Shown in pieces: positions 24,848-35,286 of a stretch of DNA of 64,000 nt (position 1 is its first letter; every line of letters starts with the position of its first letter). The notes under the pieces are model-generated. The model was given only the letters and a program-made list of their open reading frames with translations. It had not been told where the DNA came from and did not search any database. The stretch comes from Lycium barbarum. Lineage: Eukaryota; Streptophyta; Magnoliopsida; Solanales; Solanaceae. Where the stretch lies: NCBI RefSeq assembly GCF_019175385.1, contig NC_083348.1, positions 2,433,001-2,497,000 on the forward strand. Reading direction: 5' to 3'. The position numbers and the translations under genes were made by a program.

Positions 24848-25049
24848 ATGACGAATACTACGGTCATCTGACCGAATTTATATCATCTTGTTTTCTTAAG
24901 CGAATACTGCGGTCTCTTGACCGATTTTACATTGCTCTGTCTTTTTTGAGCGAATACTGTAGTCTCTTAACTGGTTTTACACTGCTTTGTCTTTTTTAAG
25001 TGAATACTCCGGTCTCTTGACCGGTTTTACACCGCTGTCTCGTCTTGCT
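24848..25049 (-). repeat. T1 3'-UTR tandem array A (about 50 bp x 4)
   Basis: Four units begin GAATACTRCGGTC. Each carries an inverted repeat, for example CCGGTCTCTTGACCGG in the fourth unit. The spacer between hairpins is T-rich (TTTTACATTGCTCTGTC). Confidence 0.85.
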
Positions 25050-25084
25050 ATATCCGGTAGTTTGTAGGCATGACCTTTTCGACA

Positions 25085-25372
25085 ATAAATGAATGGCCCT
25101 CTTGGCATGTTTGTATGAATGACCCTCTTGGCATGTTTGTATAAATGTCCCTCTTGGAAAATAAGAAGAAGTGATGGCCCTTTCGTCAACAAGAAAATAG
25201 ATATGCAATGACCCTCTCGACAGATAAGAAGAAGTGATGGCCCTTTTGGCAACAGGGAAAATAGATATGCAATGGCCCTCTCGACAAATAAGAAGAAGTG
25301 ATGGTTCTCTCGGTAACAGGAAATAGATATGCAATGGCCCTCTTAGCAAATAATAAGAGGTGATGGAAATGG
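25085..25372 (-). repeat. T1 3'-UTR tandem array B (about 63 bp, four to five units)
   Basis: The core unit is AAGAAGAAGTGATGGCCCT followed by a short variable stretch and ATAGATATGCAATG, with a GGCCCTYTYGRC core. The first two units are shorter (TGACCCTCTTGGCATG). Confidence 0.85.
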
Positions 25373-25409
25373 CAGATATGGCCCCTTTGGATAAATCGTC
25401 TTTCTTTCA

Positions 25410-25780
25410 TCTTTTATGCTGGCTGTGACCCTCTTGGTCAGGTATGCCGTTCGTTCTTTTGTGACCCTTTCGGCCAAACATTTGCCTTTGTGGCAATTTC
25501 AGTCATTTTGTAGCCTTTGTGGCTTAATATTTTTCCCTCGTGGCATTTTTCATCCTTTCATAGCCCTGATGGCTGGATATTCGCCCTTTTGGCTTTTTTC
25601 GTCTTTTATAGCCCTTATGGCTACATATTCGCCCTTGGTGGCATTCAAAACCTTATAGCCCTTGTGGCTGGATATTTTGCCCTTATGGTGTTCCGGTCTT
25701 TTATAGCCCTCGTGGCCAGATATTTGCCCTTGTTTGCATCCAAAACCTTATAACCCTGGTGGCTGGATATATTTTTTGAA
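25410..25780 (-). repeat. T1 3'-UTR tandem array C (about 30/60 bp units)
   Basis: Units alternate TTATAGCCCTNRTGGCTGG and ATATTCGCCCTTNTGGC. The repeated core GCCCTNNTGGC is palindromic at its edges. About six higher-order units are visible, with divergence between them. Confidence 0.8.
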
Positions 25781-26750
25781 AAACCTGATCTCAGCAGTGG
25801 TTTTGATCTTCTTTGGCGAACCGTTTCCTGCACATAAAGAAAAGTTAGAAAAAAGATCGTCTTTTGACATCCTGGGGACCTGCATCAGAAATGGGTTAGT
25901 TTTTCCCTATTTAAAGTTGATTTGTGTTGCCGGCGCTTTCGTATCTTCGGCTTTCTAGACCCCAAACCCCTTTCAGCTCCGGTATTCAAAAGATAAATTT
26001 ATTTTTTTATTATGCAGAAAATCATGTTGTAAAATTATCATAAAGGTATCTAATTTGTAGGAAAGTAAATGTATTATTTTGAAAGCGAAAAGATTAATTG
26101 TCATGACATGTGCTTTGAATGAGGGATATATTTTTTTTTTTTTGTGATTGGTATTCTTTGCTTCTCTGCGCGGAATATTTGAGATCTCTTTTAAAAAATT
26201 TTGCCCCAGTTTGGATCTGATCGACGGACCCTCATGCTGAATCTTTTGAGTTGCGAAAATTTTGAGGGACCTCAAAATATATGCCCCAATTTACAACTCT
26301 GAGTTAGCTGACTCTTTTTAGTGGATTGATGGCGCGAATTTTGAGATTTTCTCAAAATTCTGCCCCAGTTGGGCATGCAGCCATCCTTGCGTCCTTTGTG
26401 AAGTCCTATCTCTGAGGCTTCCTAGGGTTTTCTTGGGTTTTTATTTTGGTGCGACCTAGCTCAAAGAGTGCCTACGTATCCTGTCGTAGCAGGATTTCAA
26501 GTCGAACGAAGTTCAAAATAAAAGTAAAGGAGTTTTGGTTTTTACTAATAGTGTGATCGAGTCCCAAATGGACTGCCTACGTATCCCACTGTGGGAAAGT
26601 CAGGTCATTGCGTATTTCATATTACAAAAGATGTTTTGCTTTTCTCTTTCTATTACAAAATGATTACAAGAAAAAGGAAATAACTTAATACAAGCAAATA
26701 GAAAAACGATTACAAGGAAAGGGTACTATTACAAACTGAAAACTTCGTCT
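25781..26750 (-). repeat. T1 3' UTR with three hairpin-plus-TGCCCCA units
   Basis: Near 26168-26208, 26254-26290 and 26331-26370, three imperfect units each combine an inverted repeat around AATTTTGAG/CTCAAAATT with TGCCCCA directly after it. Two CTACGTATCC motifs (26472 and 26579) follow. No coding sequence is seen. Confidence 0.6.
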
Positions 26751-29700
26751 TCATGCATAGTAGCGCTTGATTGCATCTGAGTTGATTGGCTTCTGCCACT
26801 CTTGTCCCTCCATTTCTGCCAATACTACTGTACCTCTGGAGAGTACTTTGCGGACCATAGAAGGACCTTGCCAGTTGGGAGCAAACTTCCCGTTGTATTC
26901 ATCTTAATGTGGGAAAATTCTTTTAAGCACCATTTGCCCAATTTGGAAAAGTCTAGGCCTAACTGCTTGTTGAAGGCTCTTGCCATCCTTTGTCGGTACA
27001 GTTGACTGTGACATACGATAACCATCCTTTTCTCGTCAATTAAATCCAATTACTCATATCAAGCCCAGACCCATTCAGCATTGTCCAATTCTGCTTCTTG
27101 AATAATTCTCAAAGAAGGTATCTCAACTTCAGCAGTTATGACTGCTTCAGTACCATAGACTAACATATATGGAGTTGCTCCTGTTGAAATCTGGCCGTAG
27201 TACGGTATCCCAGTAAAGCATAAGGCAACTGCTCATGCCAATATTTATAATTATCAGTCATTTTTCTCAATATCCTCTTGATATTTTTGTTAGCTGCTTC
27301 TACGGCTCCGTTCATTTGTGGCCGGTAGGCTGTCGAGTTTCGGTGAGTTATCTTAAATTTCTCACAGATATCCTTTATCAAATGGCTATTTAGATTTGCT
27401 CCATTGTCTGTTATGATGGACTCGGGTATACCGAATCGGCATATGATGTGGTTTCGCACGACGTCAGCTACCACTTTCTTTGTTACTGATTTGTGGCCAT
27501 TTGAAACTATGGGTTCAATGGGTCCAATAACATCCATGCCCCAGGCAACAAAAGGCCATGGTGAGCTCATAGTGTTAAGCTCACTTGGAGGGACCTTGAT
27601 TAGATCACCGTGGATTTGGCATTGATGACACCTTTGCACATATTTGCAGCAATCACTTTCCATAGTCATGCAATAGTATCCAGCTCGTAGAAGCTTCTTT
27701 ACCAGTACAAATCCATTCATATGGGGCCCACATGTCCCAGCATGTGCTTCTTCTAGAAGTTTGGGGTTTCGCCGGCATCTACACATCGAAGCAGACCTAA
27801 ATCTGACGTCCGTTTGTACAGTATTTCCTTGTTTAGGAAGAAGCCATTTTCCATTCTTTTGATGGTCTTCTTTTGTCCATTTGTAATGCCTTTGGGATAT
27901 TCTCATTTTTTAGATACATTTTGATGTCGTTGTACCATGGTTTGCCATATGGCTCAGCTTCCTCGTGACAACAGTGGGCATGCTCTTCTTTCAGACTTAT
28001 CCTTAGTAGGTCGATGTGACTTCTTTCAGGATGCTGGATCATAGATGTAATTGTGGCTAGTGCATTGGAAAATTCATTCTGAGCCCTCGGCGTATGTCAA
28101 AATTCGATCTTTTTGAATTTCTCGTACAATCTTTGTGCCAAGTTCACATATGTCAAGATCTTTCCATTCACGGTGGCCCATTCGCCTTGTACTTGATGAA
28201 TCAGTAGGTCAGAATCTCCGATGACTAGTATTTCATTGATATTAATATCCAGTGCCATTCAGAGACTTAGGATGCAGGCCTTGTATTTAGCCATATTGTT
28301 GGTACAACGTAATTTGAGCTTTGCGACCATGGGGTAGTGTTTCCCATTTTCTGATATCAGAACCGTTCTGATTTCGGAACCTTTGTAATTCACTACTTCG
28401 TCAAAGAACAGTTTCCAGCCAGTGTAGTATTCTATTGATCCTTCTTCTGTGGCCAACACCCATTCGTCTGGGAAATGGGTGCGAAGTGGTTCGAGCTCTT
28501 CATCTAATGGACTTGCGGCTAGTAAGTCAGCCAAAGCCTGTCCTTTAACGGCTTTCTGGGCAATGTACACGATGTCGAATTCACTTAATAGCATCTGCCA
28601 TTTGGCCAACTTTCCGATAGGCATGGGCTGGCGGAATATGTACCGCAACGGGTCCATCTTGGATATAAGGAGAGTGGTGTACGAAGACAAATAATGCCTT
28701 AATTTATGAGCCACCCAAGTTAGCGCAAAACAAGTGTTTTCCACTAGCATGTATCTTCCCTCACAAGCTATGAACTTCTTGCTCAGATAGTAAATGACCC
28801 GCTCTTTTTCCCCTCCTCATCGTGTTGGGCTAACATGCAACCGAAGGCCTTTTCGGTAACTGGCAAGTATAGCAGCAATGGGCTCTCGGGCCTTGGCGGT
28901 ACCAAGACTGGCGGGTTGGACAGGTATCTCTTGATAGTGTCGAACGCTTCTTGGCAGTCCTTTGTCCATTTTGTAGAAGCATCATTCTTTAAAAGCTTGA
29001 GAATGGGTTCTACAATGATAGTGGATTGAGCTATGAACCGTCTAATGTAATTCAACCTCCCTAGGAAACTCGTGACTTCTTTCTTAGTTTGGGAAGGAGG
29101 TAATTCTTGAACTGCTTTGATCTTTGTTAGGTCTAGCTCTATGCCTTTCGGCTGACTATGAACCCCAGTAATTTTTCAGCCGATACTCCGAACACACATT
29201 TGGTCGGGTTTAATTTCAAGTTAAACTTTCGAAGCCTATTGAAGAATTTCCTCAAATTTTTGGTATGCTCTGAACTTTCCCTTGACTTGATAATAACATC
29301 GTCCACATAGACTTCAATTTCCCTATGGATCATGTCGTGGAAAACAGTAATCATCGCTCTCATGTATGTTGCGCTGACATTATTGAGGTCGAAAAGGCAT
29401 TACCTTGTAATGATACACTCCCTATGGGGTGATGAATGTCATTTTCTCTACATCCTCTCTATCCATTTGGATTTGATGGTAGCCGGCGAAACAATCCACA
29501 AACGATTGTAACTCGTGTTTGGCACAATTGTCTATGAGTGTGTGGATGTTCGGGAGTGAAAAAGTATCTTTTGGGCTAGCTTTGTTAAGATCTCATTAGT
29601 CCACGCAGATTCTTATCTTGTCGTCCTTTTTGGGTACTGGAACTATGTTGGCCAACCATGTAGGATATGAAGTTACTTCCACTACTCTTGACTCAATTTG

Positions 29701-30173
29701 TTTTTCCACCTCATCCTTGATTCGGATGCTAAGATCCTGTTTGAATTGCCTAGTTTTCTATTTTACTGGAGAAAAACCTGCATTGATGGGTAACTTATGG
29801 GATACTACGCTGGTACTTAGTCCTGGCATGTCGGCGTATGACCATGCGAGGATATCCACGTACTCCCTTAGTAAACTTATCAATTCTTCTTTTAAAGGCG
29901 CCTCTAGGTTCGCACTTATCCCTGTCTCTTTTAAATTCTCTTCATCACCTAGATTTATGGCTTCTGTTTCATCCATATTTGGCTTCTGTTCATTCTCTAG
30001 TTGTTCTACTTCTTCCGCAAGACCCTCGGGTAGCATTATGGTCTCATTGTATTCCTCGTACACTTCTTCCTCTATGCTTTTCGTATTCCTCATACTCTTC
30101 TTCCTCTATGCTTTCTGACTCATTCATTTCGCAACATGTCATGACATTTAAGACTGCTTTATTGTTTTTATTA
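26751..30173 (-). pseudogene. T1 pol: RT, archaeal-type RNase H, integrase (broken)
   Basis: Reading down from 30173: an acidic linker, MPGLSTSVVSHKLP near 29820, RT (DKIRICVD near 29610; YVDD at 29298-29309 intact), RNase H regions (about 29060-28260), integrase (zinc motif near 27770-27690; catalytic Asp in GMDVIG, Asp in IITDNGANLNS, Glu in NGAVEAANKN all present) and a C-terminal end IKRYYA with TGA at 26751-26753. Defects: a 34-bp tandem duplication (30049-30116) shifts frame in the linker; several stops and frameshifts in RT; the second RNase H has Lys where TNN-AEYEAC relatives have Glu (AKYKAC); integrase lacks about 20 residues between its first and second catalytic Asp, compared with the fragment at 13660-16560. 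Dual RNase H domains are typical of Tat elements. Confidence 0.85.
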
Positions 30174-30422
30174 CTGAAAATTCAAGGCAAAATATGTTAG
30201 TATAAAACATGCATGCAACAAGTAAATAAAAAAAGTTTTGATAAACCGAGGCTTTCATTAATTTAAAAATATTCAGAAGTACAAACTGTGGTCCTGGCTT
30301 GGATTCACATCAAGCCATTTCCATTTTTGAAAACATTACAAGGTACGTAAGTGATGAAAGGGGTGAGTAATCGGGCCTCGGCCAACTCTCCCTATTTTTT
30401 GAAATAAATTCATCTTTCTCTA
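30174..30422 (-). other. Candidate intron between protease and RT of T1
   Basis: On the - strand a branch-point consensus TACTAAC (30196-30202) lies about 22 nt before an acceptor TTGAATTTTCAG that ends at 30174. The gag-protease frame stops at 30423-30425 and the RT frame opens after the acceptor. Ogre elements are known to carry an intron at this junction. The donor site is uncertain; GT candidates occur within about 30300-30420. Confidence 0.55.
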
Positions 30423-31742
30423 TCAAAGATCCAGTAGCGGGATAGAGGTCCAGTTAGACAGTTGCTCGCCCAGTTCTGCCTCTCTGATGGTGGGGGCTTC
30501 AGCACATTCTTCCAGAATCATAGAGCAATCTTCTTCTGAGAATAGCATCCTTATCCCTTTTTCAATGTCAGCATCTCCAGGCATAGGCATTTGACGAGGA
30601 AATGACTGGTACAGGTTTGGAATGCGATTACAACGATCTGCGACCTCTTGTTTCTTCTTGGTAGGTATCTCTTCTTTTGCTGGGACGTAACCAAGCCTAA
30701 AGCTAAAATTATCTTGGAGAATGGGAATAGGCTCGGTGATGCCCTGTAGGTTCTTTCCCAAACCCTTCACAGGTTCAAACCCGTTTAAGAGCATGGTAGA
30801 AGCAATCATTTTGTAAACTGCTGGCATGGGAGCTTCCAGGGAATCTATCTTGTGGGCCGCTCCTACTAACTCCATGACATGGAAATCCGTTCCTTTAGGT
30901 GCAGCTTCAATGACAGGTACAGAGTTGTTTGGGTAATTGTGCATGCTGGCTTCTCTGTGGATCACCATTTCTTCCCCTTCCTAGATAAATTTTATAGATT
31001 GATGGAGCGAGGATGGTACTGCCCCCACCATGTGGATCCATGGCCTTCCCAAAAGCAAATTATAATTGGCGAGTATTTCCATGACCTTGAATTCAGTGGT
31101 GAATTCAGCTGGTCCTATTTGAACATCCAAATCAACTACCCCAGTGGCATCACAACGGCCTCCGTCGAATGCTCTTATGTTAGTGTGGCTTTGACGAACC
31201 TTTCCCAGGTCATATCCCAGCTGAGTTAGGGTAGATTCGGGATAAATGTTAAGTCCCGCCCCGTTGTCGATTAATGCTCGGGTTACCACTTTGTTGCGGC
31301 ACATAATAGTGATGTGCAGTGTTTTCTTATGATTTATACCTTCTTTGGGCAACTCTTTCTCTGTGAAGGCAATTTGAGGTTCCTCTATAACATGAGCGAC
31401 CATTTCTGCCAGATTTTCACTGTTTGTTCCAGCTGGGACGTGAGCTTCTTCTGACAACTTCATTAAAGCCAGGCGGTGTTGAGGTGAGCTTTGCAGCAAG
31501 GCTAGTACCGAGATTTGAGGTGACATTTTCTTTAAATGCTCAACAATGGAGTATTCCTTTGGCTTCATTTGGCACCAGAAACATTCAGCTTTACCTTCGG
31601 TGATAGTCCTTTTCTGATTTCCCTCCCTTCGGGGTGCCTCTTGGGCCAGATCTTCAAGAGTGTAGCATCTCCCTGATCTTGTAATGCCATGTGCGGCAGC
31701 AACTTGGAATACGAACTCTTTACGGGGTGGTGCTGGAGTCAC
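30423..31742 (-). pseudogene. T1 protease region with G-patch-like tail
   Basis: Reading down from 31742: a linker, then an aspartic protease with ALIDNGAGLNIYPESTL (DNG rather than DTG, as usual in Tat elements) and LLLGRPWIH as the flap-distal ILG-type motif. After a stop near 30981 the same general reading continues to 30425, with GFEPVKGLGKNLQGI (30738-30790) and FSFRLGYVPA, which match the G-patch pattern (G-x-G-L-G-x4-G ... G-h-G) with the last-but-one Gly as Arg. The protease would process the polyprotein. A G-patch at the C-terminus of a protease is known from betaretroviruses, where it binds nucleic acid; such a role here is inference. The stop is TGA at 30423-30425. Confidence 0.75.
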
Positions 31743-31796
31743 CTGAGCTATATGTGCTGTTACAGGTGTAGATATTAATACTTTGAATCGCGGGCA

Positions 31797-33077
31797 TTAT
31801 TGCAACGAAAATGACCCTACTGTTCGCTCAAGTTCTTTCACAGAATCGTAGATTGTGGGCCTTCTTGCGACCCAATCTTTCTCCCTCTCAATCATGTGAA
31901 TCACATTATTGCCGTGGTTTGGCAAAGGGTTGGTGTTCACATTTGGAGGGGCTGTTTGGAGTACAATTTCCTTCCAGTCAATCAGGTCTTGTATTTTGTA
32001 CTTGAGATTAATGCAATCTTCAGTAGTGTGTCCTATGCCATTGAATGGTAGGCACATGTCTGGTAAGCTCGGTAAAACCAGTTCTTTGAGTCAACGACCT
32101 TTGGGGGAAGCGTTTGGATTATCCCAGTAGCACTTAATCTTTTGAATAAATCTGTCCGAGATTCCATTAGTAGGGTGAATACCCGAGGTGGTTTCTTTTT
32201 GAAATTTGATGTGGTGCATTATAGGTATTTGGTGGTGGTTGATTCTGGTAGGTGTTGGGTTGGTTATTTTGTGCAGTGCGGCAAACGGGTGGGGGAGTTT
32301 GATAATTTGGCTGTGGAGCTTGGTAATTTGGGGGTGGTGACTAGAAGTCATTTTGTGGGGCTTTGTAATTTGGGGGTGGTGATGGGAAGGTTGGTTGCGC
32401 GTAATATACAGGCACCATGTTGTAAGGATGGGAACGTTGGTATTTGGGGGAGGTGAAGTGTATGCTTCCATCGGGAAATCTTCTCTCCTTTTGGGTTTGG
32501 GGCTAGGAGTATGGGATATGCTAGCCACGTCTTCCTTCTTCTTGTGCATGAACCCGGTTGAGCTTGAACTAGCAGATTTTCCGGTCATACTTATGATTCG
32601 GCCAGTCTTGAGACCATCTTCTATGGCCTCACCGATTTTGACCAATTCAGAGAAAGCTCTTCCTGCAATTGAGAGCATTCTATCATAGAAATATGTTTCT
32701 GTGAACGGATGAAAACCAACACAAGTTCCTCTTCGCCCATAGGGGGTTGTACCTGGGCAGCCTCTGTTGTCCACCAGCCCGCGTATTCGCAGAAATTTTC
32801 GATAGACTTTTGTTTTACCTTTTCCAAATAGAACTTGGCTGGTACCGTATCTATGTTAAAGCGAAATCTCTCCATGAAAGCCATAGCCATGTCTTCCTAT
32901 GTGATCCAACAATGTATGTCTTGCATTGTGAACCATTCTGAGGCTTTTCTGATCAAACTTTGACTGAACAGCCTTATAATAAGCGCTTGGTTGTCTCGGA
33001 TGCCAACTAATTGGTCACAGTAGGCCCATAAATGTGCTTTAGGATTCCCCGTCCCATTGGACAACTCGAAACGGGGT
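31797..33077 (-). pseudogene. T1 gag, C-terminal three quarters (after insertion point)
   Basis: The sequence runs down from VPRFELSNGTGNPKAHL (33070) through a capsid-like region (about 32890-32620: AFMERFRFNIDTVP) and a Pro/Gln-rich stretch with frameshifts (32600-32100) to a nucleocapsid-type motif CLPFNGIGHTTEDC (about 32015-32057). That motif is the T1 form of CX2HX5HX4C, with one His changed and one residue lost. It aligns with the T2 gag at 62765-64000. It is broken by stops and frame changes. The N-terminal part lies at 42580-43284, separated by the Tekay-A insertion. Confidence 0.8.
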
Positions 33078-33082
33078 ACTTT
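33078..33082. repeat. Target-site duplication of Tekay-A, left (ACTTT)
   Basis: ACTTT also follows the element at 42575-42579. Joining the two flanks restores continuity of the gag alignment, which confirms the insertion. Confidence 0.85.
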
Positions 33083-35063
33083 TATCACGACCCGACTAGG
33101 GGCCATGATGGCTACCCGGAGCTAACTACCGAGCACCACTCATATTACTAATGATCATACTCAACCTGAACACATACATATATAAATACCCCAAGGCTAA
33201 TCATAGGTATACATAAGCCTGTAGGGTTTCCAAAAGTGATATACAAAAATGTACATTGACATCGTCATGGGGCACCAACAACCCACACGTACGCATCTAC
33301 GTGCCTCTACTAGAGGACTAGACATAAGACGGGACAGGACCCCGTCGTGCCCAAAACATATATGTATATACTCAAAAATAATAAGTCAATGGCACCTCCG
33401 GAACAATGGAGTGCTCTCAAGTCTGCGGATAGCTCCTACGACTCTATCGGGGTGACGTAAGGTCGAGAACCCCCGATTCCCTTATGGAGGAGTCATAATT
33501 ATCATACCTCACCTTGAAGGAACTACCATCGTAAGGTGGGTCTAGCAATAATGAATAACATTAAATAATCGTATAAGAGTCTTTAGCTTCGTAAGAGTAT
33601 CGTATCATAAGCTTTAGGATCTCTAGGCTTTAAACTCATCATTATCATTATCATATTCATTGCGTATTTCTCATCTTTATATCCTAAAAAGGCTCTCTAT
33701 TAACATTAACTCGTAGTTCATGGAACGTAAGAAGGTCATGGAGAATAAGGATAGTCATATTATAAGAATCATGCCTTAGAAGGAAGGGATTAGTCTTACA
33801 TATCTTGTATCTCTTCAACTCTTCGTCTAATTGCGTGCCTCTCTAACTTGTGATTCTACCTTCAAGGGAATTCGTACTAAAATTAGATAATCGATAACAT
33901 AAATATGCTTGAACTAAAGCTAATGAAAATTGGGCAGCATCTCCTTAGTTTCTACATCTTTCTCCATGTCATATAACAACTCCCAAACATTTATAAGAAC
34001 ATTCATAATCTCATAATCCACAATCTTCGTCAACCATACATCATTCAATTCTCCTACGTTCATTTCAAGGGCAACCATAACCATGGTCAACAACAACAAC
34101 AACAACAACAACCCAGTGAAATCCCACGTTGTGGGGTCTGGGGAGGTTAGAGTGTACGCAGACCTACTCCTACCAAGGTAGGAGTAAGGTCATAATACAG
34201 TATTACATTCATTCTCCTATTATGTTTCTCCCATGTTCTTAATATCATTTATAGCAAGATTCTGTTCATAATACATCAAGAGTCATGATTCATGTCAACT
34301 ACTATTTAAGAATACCATTATTTTCACATTTGAGCTCTATATTCCATTTTCTTCCATAATCCAAGTCTTTCAACCCCCCAATACTCTCAATAATAGGAAA
34401 TAAACATAAAACTTACCTTAAGAACCTGCCTTGAGTCACTTTACTCCATTAGAATGAAATCCTCCACTTGCATGTCAAGGGAATTCTTACTCTCCACAAA
34501 CCCTAATAGGCTTCCTAGTAAATGAATCTCTTAAATCATGGCTTTTGATCTTAATTTCCTGGTATAGATTGTTGTAGAAATAGAGAGACGGTTGTAGAGA
34601 GATATAGAGTCTGTCTTGGGAGAAAATAATGAATTAAAACATGGGAGCTTATATTTATAAACAGGGCTGGAAACTTCCAGATCCGCGGGTCGACGAGCTG
34701 GGTCGACGGCTCGTCGATGTGTCGACGGTCCATCTACATGCGACGTCGATTCTCTGCCTGAGATGTCTGAGTACAGAACCTCGTCGACTGTGCCAGGCGA
34801 TGGCTCGTCGTCGTGTCAACGGTCCGTCCATTGGGCCGTCGACGCTGACTGGTTTCAGCAGTTTTCTAAACTGCTCCGTTTTGCTCCGATTCAATTTGTT
34901 TCACTTCTAATTCCCTCGCAATGTCAAGAATACATATTTATACTTCTGTACACATACAGGGTAAAATATCTCGTGACCGAAGCTCTGGTGCAGACTACCG
35001 TACCGAAGGTGTATACTACCAATAAGCCCAAAATCTCCTTGCCATAAAATGGGAGGTATAACA
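33083..35063 (-). repeat. Tekay-A 3' LTR, 1,981 bp
   Basis: On the - strand it starts TGTTATACCTCCC (35063) and ends CGTGATA (33083). It lacks about 460 bp found in the 5' LTR (40655-41115) but has about 73 bp the other lacks (near 33463-33536), and it carries a SINE insertion at 34090-34187. GC-rich CGTCGAC-type repeats lie at 34680-34850. Confidence 0.9.
34090..34187 (-). mobile_element. Truncated TS-type SINE
   Basis: A 98-bp insertion absent from the sister LTR (compare 41680-41700). On the - strand it ends in (TTG)8, the 3' tail typical of the TS SINE family of Solanaceae, preceded by a GGTCTGCGTACAC segment. GGTCA flanks it on both sides (34085-34089 and 34188-34192). The tRNA-derived promoter half is missing. 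The family name is from memory of the tail and body sequence. Confidence 0.65.
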
Positions 35064-35098
35064 TTCTCCCCCCCCCCCCCCCCCCCCCTCCCCTTTTA
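35064..35098 (-). other. Tekay-A polypurine tract with a 21-G run
   Basis: On the - strand a purine stretch ends directly before the 3' LTR start. It contains 21 consecutive G (35068-35088) plus GGGGA. The run has probably expanded by slippage. Confidence 0.85.
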
Positions 35099-35286
35099 AA
35101 AACATTCGTCCTCAAATGTTAAGTTCCCGGGACTCTTACAGAAATTTCACCAGAGTTTCCCCTGTAATATGATGCTACCATCCTATCACAACAGCCCATA
35201 ATAACATTGCCTCCTAGGGCCACAACACAATAGCAAGAAATTATGGCCACACGTGACCATAAGCATAAAAAGAAAGCATACATACC

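Noticed and set aside
24848..25780. Regular repeats with hairpins, CRISPR-like at first sight
   Set aside because: Units are adjacent tandem repeats without unique spacers, inside a plant retrotransposon 3' UTR.
25186..25833. Several overlapping open frames on both strands through the arrays
   Set aside because: The repeat unit lacks stops by chance; peptides are repeats of the same low-complexity unit and lie outside the pol gene.
34680..34850. GC-rich CGTCGAC repeats suggesting a host gene or CpG island
   Set aside because: The same segment is in both Tekay-A LTRs (42180-42350), so it is LTR sequence.
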